64,000 nucleotides of DNA from Carex sylvatica. Its lineage: Eukaryota > Streptophyta > Magnoliopsida > Poales > Cyperaceae. The first letter of the stretch is position 1. Each line of letters opens with the position of its first letter. Shown here piece after piece: positions 47,501 to 58,237 of this stretch. Under the pieces are notes generated by a model, which was not told the DNA's origin, did not search any database, and worked only from the letters and a program-made list of their open reading frames with translations. The translations under genes and the position numbers were made by a program. The stretch covers positions 62,001 through 126,000 of the forward strand of contig CAXKVR010000276.1 in assembly GCA_964058845.1 (NCBI GenBank), given 5' to 3'.

Positions 47501-50500
47501 AATTAATCAGTCCGGTTATAACCGGACAGGGCATTTTTCGAAATCCAACTCAAAATTAGATAGATTCAGTAATTTAATAGAATTTTTGAGTATTAATAAA
47601 AATTTGGGAGTATTGAAGCTTGAACTTTGCCATATTAGACACTGAGGATGATATATTAATAGCTAGACTAATTACTAAATAGTGTTGTTGCTAATCTATA
47701 CAGTGTTAATATATATAACTTTTCTTTTGAGTACACAACACAGCTCAATTCTCCGTGGTCTGGAACATGGACTGGAATATAGAAGAGTATAGCTAAATAA
47801 TCGATCTTATTAAGCTCGTCCCAGCGCAAGCTTAGCTCGATTGGTCTTTATTTTTTGAGTTCAAACGATAAAGCTAATTAATTAATGTCAAGCCAAATTT
47901 CTGTGGAACAAAAATGAGTTAATTATGAGCTAAGCAGCGCCATACATAAAACATTCTGTGTTTAATCTTTTTCAAGGGTATTTCTGAACTTTTGGAGGGT
48001 ATACATGAAACCAAGAAAAAGGAAAACCTAACTCTAGCTAGCCTCTAGGTGTTTTGTTATCCTGTCCGTCTTTTTTGTATATGATTAAATTGTCTTTTGA
48101 ATGAGTCTTTTGTGCTCTCTCTCACTCAGGTAAGCTGTAAGCCTATAGCTTCCATTTTCAAAGGTTTAACTGCTAAAGAAAGAAAGTGTGACTAAGTAGA
48201 GGTTGCATAAGTCAAGATATTAGACTTTAAATAACCCTATCCACCAAATCACCGCCACATCCTCTCCGCCTCAAAAATAGAAAAAATAAAAAAAGAATTA
48301 TTAATAGGAAGAAAATTGAAGTTAGGAACTCATGTGAAATTAAATGCTAGCTTATAAGAAAGCTCTCATTCTAACTTTTGCGCCATCATTTTCATGTCAG
48401 CAAAAGACGGATACCCACCCTTTTTTGAAACGTGCTCTATTACATTCCTCTCAAGCCTAAGAAAAACGGATCTTCTCCTTTTTGCCCTAATATAATTTCG
48501 GCCAGCAGGTTATTGGCTTTTGAAGATGAGAGTCATGTGGAATATTTTGACCCGGCTCGCACCAGAGAGCCGTCCGACTCAATTCAGATTTGAATCTGAA
48601 CTCAATCTGCTTATTTCAAAAAATATAAATGATTTGAAAATGACAAGATCTGACTCAAAAACGGTTTAGTATTGGATGACTAGAAACCCGACCAAACCCG
48701 ACTCTACTCAAGATGAATCAAAACCCAATGATGATCGGCCAAACTACATCTGACCTGAAATTGTCCGGCTTCAAACCCAACCCGAGATGAACCAAAATCT
48801 GACAATGATTCGAAGTTAAACTAACCCGAACTCAAATTGACTTGAACCTAACTCCGCGTCTCGGCCTATATGATTATCATCACTATAATAGCAAAACCTA
48901 ACATACATGAAGAATCTGTCCGACCCAACCCGACTCAATATTTTAAAGAGCAAAATGACCCAAACTCAAACCTCATAATCTGATTTGAAATACATGATGA
49001 TCAAAAGCTGGACGATCTGGTACCAGTACAACCTGAGATCCAATGATGATAATCTGTAATCAAACTAATTTAAATTCGACCACAATTCATCAGATTGCCA
49101 CCTGTACCTGTAACTTATCACTATATATGTAATTGTGTATTCCTTATACTACGTACAGAGCTTGTAAAATTCTTTAGTAATAATCTCTTCTCAGTTTTAG
49201 AACAAAAAAAAAATACTTACAATACAATTGCACAAATTTTTAAATTTATGTGAAGGGGAAATTTGTTTTATACTTTAAGAATATATGCATGCATGCGTTC
49301 AACAATAATACTTATAGATCAAGATATATGTAATTGCAGCCAATATTATTTTAATGTGCGATAATGAATTCATCGAACATATATATAAATCATAAGTTTA
49401 CGTATGCAATTGAACTTAATGGAGAAAGATTTGAAGAGTTAATTATATTACATCATCAGACTGATCAGTCAATAAGTACCTTTGGAAAAAGAAACCTTCA
49501 GTTTGATTAAACTGGCCTCTTTGATTTACAGTACATAGTTTATGATGGAGATTGGCAATATCTTTCCATGGAGTCATTAATTGTAAAGCTGTTCGTTTAA
49601 AGTTTTATTCTTTTTTTTAGGATGTGATGGGGATAAAAGTTTTTCATCTAACTTGTATTATACTGAAACAAGATTTCAAACCTTTCACACAAAGACTAAT
49701 ATTAATTTGGAACACTATTCCTATATCAAAAATGAAATGTCGCATCACTGTTAATTGCATAAGTATTGCGTGGTGTTACTATTTTTTCTCGTTTTGCAAC
49801 ACATTTGTGCAACATTAACGCTGGGTAGCAAGAATTAAAGTTGCAACACATTTTGCACATCCTGCAATTTTATGTTTCAAGCCTTTCACACAAGAAAATT
49901 GTTTTTACAGGACTTCCATGAAAGTTTGCAGGATGTGCAAGTTATATTTTTTTTTTTAAAATTATAGTATAATTGTATAAATCATATATCATTTATAACA
50001 AGAATGAGAATTTCAAATTTTCAGGAAGAAGAAGCTATATTGCTAAAAAAAATCTAGATTTTGTCGTCTAACTTAAGTGAATGATAAAAAAAATTTACTT
50101 AAATTTTTTTTTTAGTGACAAAATATAAGAAGATTTTAATTATTTATTAGCCCCTATGTTTCAATACGATTCAACTATTGGAATACTGGGCTCTGTATTG
50201 ATACAACATAATTAATACTATAAGAAAAATAGGGGCTACACCCCTATTTTTTTCTCAAAAATTAATACAATAAGAAAGGGAGGTTCCATTTCAATTTGGA
50301 TTGTGTACTCCGGTTTCTCAATTCTCATAATTGAAGCTCTAATTCGTCAATAAAACACAAACTGAACTAAAATAATAATAAAAAGTAAGATTGAGAATGC
50401 ATTTATCAGGTTGGTCCCAAACTGAAACTGGTAAGAGAACACACACACTATGTCTTGTATATATGAGAACATACTATCGAATTAACATGCCATGCATGCC

Positions 50501-50503
50501 TCA
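47501..50503. other. AT-rich intergenic DNA
   Basis: No gene is supported. Between 48540 and 49080 a phrase like AACCCGACC / CCCAACCCGAG recurs, resembling subterminal sequence of some hAT elements, but no ends are visible. A short inverted repeat (TTTGCACATCCTGCAA at about 49853 and TTTGCAGGATGTGCAA at about 49924) lies near 49.9 kb. Confidence 0.4.
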
Positions 50504-50620
50504 CACTACAAGAATATATTTTGAAGGTGAGATAAAAAATGACTAATGCGATGAATAAATCACAGAGATGCTTATCCCCCAGGATAATTATTTCCGACAA
50601 GAAAATTAGAGACGAAATAT
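50504..50620. mobile_element. CACTA-type left terminus
   Basis: CACTACAAGAATATATTTTG at 50504 is a canonical plant CACTA end, followed by AT-rich subterminal sequence with GACGAAAT-type motifs. The matching right end was not found, and no transposase follows. A single terminus could be coincidental. Confidence 0.4.
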
Positions 50621-51053
50621 GACAATCTCCTATTCAAAGCGATATGCCAGCCAAGAGAAGGCCATGTCGAGTCACCATATACTGCATCAAGTAGTTGTTG
50701 CTTCTCAGTTCTCACTTCCCATGAGGCCAAGTTTGTCAAGGCTATTGTCTCTTCTACTCTTTCTTCTCCGTTCCATGAATCGAGTTCTATTTGAGAAGAG
50801 CAGAAATCGTCGAGGGAAGAGACGAGATAAGATAAAAGAAAGACAAAGACCTAAATTTTAACTGATATTTTAAGACTTTAAAGTTTTAACAGCGGAGCAA
50901 ACAGAAAGGGTTTATGTGGATCAAGTTTAAATAATTTAATCAAGGGTGATTGAATTTTAAAAAAATTCTACGGCCTCAATATATTTAATTTAATAGAGAT
51001 TAAAAACAGACTTTTTATCAATCTTAATTATGTATATACTCTTGTTATTCCTC

Positions 51054-52163
51054 ATGTATATACCCGACATTTTTAAAAATACACAAAAAATAAAATAAAT
51101 TATTAAGAATAATCGGGATTTGGGAAAAAAATTTAAAAATGCCCAAACCGTATAGAATATTTACGGTTTGAAATTAAAATTCCAAACCGTATAAGATATT
51201 TACGGTCCATATTTTTTTTTTTTCCAAACCGTATATAATATTTACGGTTTGGAATTTTTTTTTTTTTTTTTTTTTTGAAGAGTGTTTAGGGTTTATTGGA
51301 ATTTAGTTTAGTTTGCGTTTGGAGATTATGTTATTCAGTTTGTTTGGAATTTAGATTAGTTTGAATTGTTAAGTTAAATGTGATATAGCTATTTTTGAGA
51401 GATGATATCTTACGATCTGTTTTGAGATTTTGTATGAAACTTCACAGCCTTGTTCTTCGATGTTAAGACTGTATGTCGGTCAATTTTCATGATTTTTATA
51501 TTTTATTCTTTTTGTAAACTTCTGCATGAAGTATGTGATCACATTCTCCCAAAAATAATGTAGAATTCGATATGTTTAGTTAAAATATTGGAATTGGGAT
51601 ACAAATTTTGTTTATTATTGAGCAATTTGATCTTTTTTTTGTTTTTTTGTTTTTTTTAGAGTACAAAGTATTCCTGTATTAAATTTCTTATCATTTTTTA
51701 AACAGTTAGTCTTAGTAAGACATTTTCAAAAATCATGAAAATTGACCGACATACAGTCTTAATATCGTAGAACAAGGCTGTAAAGTTTCATACAAAATCT
51801 CAAAACAGATCGTAAGATATTATCTCTCAAAAATAGCTATATCACATCTAACTTAACAATTCAAACTAATCTAAATTCCAAACAAACTGAATAACATAAT
51901 CTCCAAACACAAACTAAACTAAATTCCAATAAACCCTAAACACTCTTCAAAAAAAAAAAAAAAAAATTCCAAACCGTAAATATTATATACGGTTTGGAAA
52001 AAAAAAATCTGGACCGTAAATATTTTATACGGTTTGGAATTTTAATTCCAAACCATAAATATTCTGTACAGTTTGAGCATTTTTAAAATTTTTTCCAAAC
52101 CCCGGTTATTCTTAATAATTTATTTTATTTTTTGGGTATTTTTAAAAATGTCAGTGTATATAC
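51054..52163. mobile_element. 1.1-kb foldback element with nested palindromes in each arm
   Basis: Two arms of roughly 450 bp are near-complements: left from GTATATACCCGACATTTTT at 51056, right ending AATGTCAGTGTATATAC at 52163. The spacer of about 200 bp near 51510-51730 is AT-rich. Each arm carries three small palindromes of the type CCAAACCGTA...TACGGTTTGG (left about 51145-51255, right about 51963-52065). There is no coding region. TGTATATACTC occurs at 51031 and again at 52155, which may reflect the target site. Confidence 0.8.
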
Positions 52164-52183
52164 TCCAACTAATTTCATACATA

Positions 52184-52203
<20 letters not shown>

Positions 52204-52218
<15 letters not shown>

Positions 52219-52724
52219 TTGGACTAAAATGAGCCATGGCTTATTTTGCGTTGGTGAGTCATGGCTCATTTTAGTCATTTTAAAAATTCAAACAACTGAT
52301 CCGAACCATTTATCTTGTTCTCCATATTGAAATGTGCTTGGAGACCAAATTTTACATTTTTATTTATTTTTTTACTATTTATTAAGTCTTTTTGAAAATT
52401 GCTGATCCGATGGTCTAGAAAATTTTACTGTTTTTTTATTGTTCACATCAAAACAGCAATTTTCAAAAGTGTTTAATAAATAGTAAAAAAATTCCAAAAA
52501 ATGTAAAATTTGGTCTCCAAGCACATTTCAATATAGAGATCACATCTAACGGTTTGGATCGGTCGTTTGGACTTTCAAAATGAAAATACAACATTTCAAT
52601 ATAGAGATCACATCTAACGGTTTGGATCGGTCGTTTGAACTTTCAAAATAAAAATACAGCGTGGAGTACAAACGCTTGGTGAGCCATGGCTCATCCAAGT
52701 CAATCTCTCTCTCTCTCTCTCTCT
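52204..52724. mobile_element. Foldback element with family A core, terminal type 4
   Basis: The left end follows (TA)n(GA)n and reads TTGGACTAAAATGAGCCATG; the right end reads TGAGCCATGGCTCATCCAAG, then CT and TA runs. The core AGACCAAATTTTACATTTTT and TTTACTATTTATTAAG is retained. The right arm contains a 67-bp tandem duplication starting ACATTTCAATATAGAGATCA at 52524 and 52591. Confidence 0.8.
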
Positions 52725-55700
52725 ATATATAGGGTTGTTAATGGAAGCCTACAGTTTTGTGCAACTGGAGATGATCTGAATTCAATTTTTTCCTTGTCCA
52801 GTTCTCCTAATTATACAACTGCTCTCGAATTTTTCTATCTTGTTTTAGAAAAAGTACGTACGGAGGAATTGAATGAGTGCATTATAAATTATATTCTTAT
52901 GACAAGAACCAGATAAGGAATTAAGGCGACTGCTCAAATCAAAAGATGCACATTTTCTCATATATATATATTAGGCACGTGATGGACAAATTGATTTTAG
53001 ATTCTGGCAGATGGCCCCACGAATTGGAATATTAATGCACCTCAAGCCGAATTAACCGGAAAATTATCCAATATTAATAAATTAATCGGCAGTTGGGTCA
53101 AGGTAATTAACTCAAATTTCAAAATTAGTGTGTTGTTTACTTTTGAACAGTTGTATTAAGAAAAGTCAGCGTAGAAAAAAGTTCCTAGTTTGACAAATTA
53201 GCTAATTTAAATTATCATGACCTCAGCAAATAAAGATAATTGGGTATATATTTATTTATGAATGGAATGTGGCTGAGTGAGGTTAGCACGCTACTGTTTG
53301 AAGCAGTGTCTGACTCAATTTTTTTTTGTCAGAATAGCAAAATAATCGAGATTAACAACTATTTTCAAACAGTGGCTAACACATTTTTTTTTTATTAGAA
53401 TCAATATTCTAAATAACGCGCTATAGTATTTTTAGACCCTAAACGCTAACTATGGCATCAAAAGTCAAAACGCGCTATTTGAGCTACGACGCTATAGCGG
53501 TAATAGCGGCCCGCTATAGCGCATAGCGTGTAGTGCAAATAGCGCGCGCTATGCAACATGAGCTTTTTTCTTCTTTTTTTCAATTTATATGGGTTTTAAA
53601 TAAAGGCTCAGATTAGATTTTAATTGTGATTTTTTTTTTCAATTGACGTACTAAGCTTTATATTAAACTATTAATTATTAAATGAGAGATTCATCAAACG
53701 AAATCAAATAAGGAAGCTACAGCGCGCTATGCAACATGAGCTGTTTTTTTTTTTCTTTTCAATTTATATGGGCTTTAAATAAAAGCTCAGATTGAATATA
53801 TTAAGATATTTCTTGAAGTAACAAAATGATACTTACTATATGGTAGTTTAAATATTTTGAATAGATTAAGATAGTTAATTATGCCATGATGTCTAGGTTA
53901 TTTTGAAATTTAAATAGAAAAAAGATAGATTATGTCATGATGCTGAATATATTTTGAATAGAAAAAAATCGATAGTTTATGATATTAGTATTACTATGGA
54001 TATTTTGAGTCGTAATTTAGACTTTATATTGGTTCAATATAAATATTATATTATTTTTTAATCAACTGATGTTATTTATTGTTCTATGAGACTTAGATAA
54101 TGTTGATATTTAGTACAAATATATGACGCGATAACTTTTTTTTGTAGGTTTTCTGATATGGCGTGATAAACACTATTTAAAATCTTGATTAAAATAACAA
54201 AATAGTCGGGGTTAATAACTATTTCGAACAGCTACTCACCCAGTCAAATACGGAACATTATTTTCCATCCGTGCTAAGTTGTTTATGGGGGCAGTATTAA
54301 TTAGTGACATCCAAATCAAAAAATAATAATGTCATGTTTGGCTGCGGAGTACGTAAGAGGTGGAATATTAAACTTCTTACTACACACTTATATTGTGTAA
54401 AACACAAGTGAAATGGAGTTATGATGGAGCAAGTTAAACTACTTCTTTAGACATATTAATTTATTTCATATTTATTTTATATGTAGAGTTCTCTGTCATA
54501 TATATAAAGATTTATTTTTCATTTTTTTATTTTACTCAGACAAATCAATTTAAGTCATAACTTAAACTATCAAACGAGATGTGAAATAGAATGACTAAAA
54601 TCAAGTAAAATAACTTATTCCTTGTTTAAATTTTAGTCGCAACTAAACAACACTAGGCATCTTAATTAATTGATACACTTGTTGCAATCAATTTGAAGCC
54701 AAAATTGAAGCCAATTATAATTTGTCAGTGAGCAAATCAGGAAATTCATGATGTTACAGTTAACCTACTTACATTACATCTTCTCAACTTGATTACAAAA
54801 GAAATAATGCAATTCTGATCACTGGTCAACAGAATTCATTTTCAATTAACTATTGTGGTGACAGAGAGGAACCTAACAGTTATTATCAAAGAATTCGTAC
54901 GTATTTCTTTTTTGTTGGCATTAGATTAATTATTGCTATTTAAACTACCATTAAAAAAGCGCTTCCAAGTAAAAATTAAATATAGTGTGGATGCCTTTAT
55001 ACGTCAAGTCTTTCGCTTAATTTGAAGAAATTGGTAACAAAATTTCACCTTAATATTGTATAGATATATATACGGTGTGATCATTTAATTTGTTACTTAA
55101 TTAATATCCCTTTTAGAAATAAGTTACTTGTATATATCTTTTTCAAGGAGCTTTTAGGAGCAAATAGAATGCAAATTGGGAATTCTTTGCCAGAATATAC
55201 AACACACGTGCGAGGTGTAAACATTCTTCCTGTACAGTTTCTAACAAAAAAAATTTGTACGATGACCAAAGCTTTTTCAACGCTATTTAACTATTTTATG
55301 AGAATTTGTGTATAGTTTGATGATTATAGATTTTGAACTACAGTTTGTCCTTGTTAGACTTTGACAGTTTTGACTATTCAGATTGAATCCTTCGTTTTCA
55401 GTCTAGCATCAGATGCCAATTTCACTACGAACGAACAAGGAACAACGACGCTTAATTTAATGATTTTAATTTCTTTTCTTTTTTTTCCATTCCTCTTTAT
55501 ATAATATGATAAAAACAATTTTCATGTTTCTCATAGAAAAGCAAAACTATATATACATGTTCTGAGTGTATGTTAATTTTTAAGATTTAGACAAAAACAT
55601 TTAGATTATTAGTATATATTAATTTTACGGCTAATTTTTTCTTTAAAGGAACCAAAAATTAGTAAATAGTACTCAAATAAATTTTGAATTCGTTATGCTT

Positions 55701-55811
55701 TTCCAAATCTTTGCAATTTATAAGACTCCGGAGAAAGGTAACCTTATTACTTGTCTAAATTGCTTTTAAATTAGGGGCCAGAAAGAAGAACAAAAAAACA
55801 CAATAGAGAAT
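52725..55811. other. AT-rich intergenic DNA with local duplications
   Basis: No gene is supported. 53400-53560 is an unusual cluster of GCGCTATAGCG-type inverted motifs, described separately. The remainder is featureless AT-rich sequence apart from scattered TA runs. Confidence 0.4.
53325..54245. repeat. Nested direct repeats around a GCGCTATAGCG cluster
   Basis: The flanks share CAAAATAATCGAGATTAACA (about 53338) and CAAAATAGTCGGGGTTAATA (about 54199), each followed by ACTATTT and a (A)ACAG...CTAAC/CTCAC motif. Inside, CGCGCTATGCAACATGAGCT occurs at about 53541 and 53723, each followed by a T run and CAATTTATATGGG. Between 53405 and 53560 GCGCTATAGCGG-like motifs occur in both orientations. 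The arrangement suggests an old insertion with an internal duplication. Confidence 0.6.
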
Positions 55812-55821
55812 GATATGACAG

Positions 55822-56246
55822 GAGAGTGACTAATGTGTATTCGAATGTATATGGGCCGAAATACATATGATTCAAATTTGACTTTTCAAAATTTAAACGG
55901 TCGATCCGAACCGTTGATCTTGTTCTCCATATTAATATGTGCTTGGAGACTAAATTTTACATTTTTCTGATTTTGTTTTACTATTTATAAGTATTTTACA
56001 AAATTATTGATCCAACGGTGGCTGCTGATTTTACTGTTTTGTTAAGCCACCGTTGGATCAACAATTTTGTAAAATACTTAATAAATAGTAAAACAATTCA
56101 GAAAAATGTAAAATTTGGTCTCCAAGCACATATTAATATGGAGAACAAGATCAACGGTTCGGATCGACCGTTTAAATTTTGAAAAATTAAATTTTGACTG
56201 TATGTATTTCGGTCCATATACATTTGAATGCACATTAGTCACTCTC
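55822..56246. mobile_element. Family A foldback element, terminal type 1, with perfect 10-bp target duplication
   Basis: The element runs from GAGAGTGACTAATGTG to CATTAGTCACTCTC. It is flanked by GATATGACAG at 55812-55821 and again at 56247-56256, a perfect 10-bp duplication in non-repetitive sequence. Both the ends and the core are complete. This copy fixes the boundaries of the family and supports a Mutator-like origin. Confidence 0.95.
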
Positions 56247-56256
56247 GATATGACAG

Positions 56257-57260
56257 AGTAAAAAATAGCAAAGAAATACTAAGAAAGATATTTATCCGAT
56301 TATTTGTTTAGAGTAAGAGATGAAGTGATTATCTAAAACCAAATAATTGCAAGTTATTTGCATAGAACAAGCCAAAATGAGTAATAAGTTCATTTCCATT
56401 TTATGCAGACGTTTCCTATTTTCCTTAATTAAAGTCTTAAAAAAAATATTTCTTGTTTTTCTTATGTCCATTCTCCAACTCCTTCTCAGCACCTTAAATA
56501 AAACAGTGCAGAGAGCTTATGAATAAAGTTAGCACCAAAATTTCTACTAACTTATCAATTGAACAGGTGTGAAAAGGACATCCATGGAAATAATTTTTGT
56601 TCAACCAAAACTAAGCATTAAAGGAAGATGGAATGTGTGCGGGAATTCTACCGACCTTTCAATTTTTAGATGTTTCTTTCACTGTTTGTCTTTATGAGAA
56701 ACGGGCAATTAACAAGACCAATTTTTCTTTTTTGCACTGAATGAGAATGACATTAAACTCTAAAGGGGCAATCGGTAATAAAATATAATTAAATCTTAAT
56801 CTGTGTACTAAGGAGTTTATGTTCGGTTGTTTTAATCGATAAATAAAGCGGCTTAATTCAGAAGTTGATGTGCCTTAAACCGAACAAAATGAGCTTAAAG
56901 GAAGGAATCTTAATCTTTATTAAGAGTTAAGAAGACTTAATTCTCTCTTTAAAATTCCAATGTAAATAGTAAATACTGTTTACGACTTTTCAGCAACACT
57001 TAAAATTCCAATATGAATACTGTTTACGACTTTTCCAAATGCATTTATTATCCAAATCCGTACTTCCTTTTTCTGGTACTAGTTTAGGTGTGCACGATTA
57101 TAATCCGATCTAATTTCAACTCTGTGCTATTAATGGAAAATATCTTATTCAAAAATAGCAAAAGTAAGAAGCAATTAATGGAAAACACAACGGCTATTTA
57201 ACTTTACGAAATTATTATAATTAGTTTCCATAAATTAAATGCCGCAGTTCGTCATAGAAG
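56257..57260. other. AT-rich intergenic DNA
   Basis: No gene is supported. Around 56795-56950 sequences such as CTTAATCTGTGTACTAAGG and ATGTTCGGTTG resemble the interior of the HPPD intron 1 element, suggesting a decayed relative. AACTTTTC-type motifs repeat near 56965-57045 (GTTTACGACTTTTC twice). Confidence 0.35.
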
Positions 57261-57269
57261 TAAGTCAAG

Positions 57270-57791
57270 CCGTGATTTTTATTGATAGGAAAATTAAAAA
57301 ACAAAATATTAAAAATAAGAATAGGTTCGTAGAAATTTGAGAAACAAGAAGGGGTACAAGGTCTATGACGTCTCTCAGGGACATCATGCCAACTACTGTC
57401 CGATGGAAAAAAAAAAATTACCATGGGACGCCATAAGCCATGCAGACCAACAAAAAAAAGGAAATCGGTTTGGAGTTCGGAGAGATCAACTTATTTGGAG
57501 CGAAGGAGAAAGAAAATCAGTTTTTATTAAACGGACCATAGTTGGTTTATGGCGTCTCCGATTTTTTTTTTTTTCGCCAAACCTAAGGATGGCATGGCGT
57601 CCCATAGGCTAAGATAATGGCATGGCGTCCCAACATGGTAATTTTTTTTTTTTTTTCCGCATCAAACTGGGATTTGGCATGGCGTCCCTGAGGGACGCCA
57701 TGGACCATCCACGCCTTTCTATTTTTAAAATTTTCACAAATCCATTCTCATTTCAATTTATTTTTTTTTTTCTTATGAATAAAAATCACGG
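57270..57791. mobile_element. Mutator-like element with repeated GGGACGCCATG motifs and 9-bp duplication
   Basis: The ends CCGTGATTTTTATT and AATAAAAATCACGG are inverted repeats, flanked by TAAGTCAAG at 57261-57269 and 57792-57800. Inside, GGCATGGCGTCCC or its complement GGGACGCCAT occurs at least five times (about 57424, 57591, 57620, 57677, 57693), several next to A or T runs. Open frames through the element have no domain. Confidence 0.8.
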
Positions 57792-57800
57792 TAAGTCAAG

Positions 57801-58237
57801 TAACAGACCCTTCCTGTGCTATTTGTGAACCTTCTCATTATAGTTTATCATTATTTTATGTCGGCCCGTAAATCTATATCGGGCTTACAAAGGCCTGGCC
57901 CAATTTATATCGGGCCTCCTCAATTACAGTTTCAAGCCCAATGTGTGTTTCTTAGTATTTGCTAAAAGCTGTCAAGTTTATTGACAAAATATTCAGATCA
58001 GAAGATCCTAATTACATGGTTCAAACTGCAAGCACCATCAATGCACAAAGAGAGCTAGTCCAACAACAACAATGGTAAATGACTTCATATTAAAAAAAAA
58101 TAGAAAAGTTCACCATACTAAAACAACACTAATTTTCTGCAAACATCATATTTGCATGTCTATCTATTCCATTACTTTCAACAGAGCCCTTCTATTTTTA
58201 TTTCAGCCTGAATCAGCCAGGTTCACTTCTCTTCAAG
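57801..58237. other. Intergenic region downstream of the JASON-like gene
   Basis: It contains short repeats of the phrase ATATCGGGC(C/TT) near 57876-57920 and otherwise AT-rich DNA. The 3' untranslated region and poly(A) site of the - strand JASON-like gene should fall here. Confidence 0.4.
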
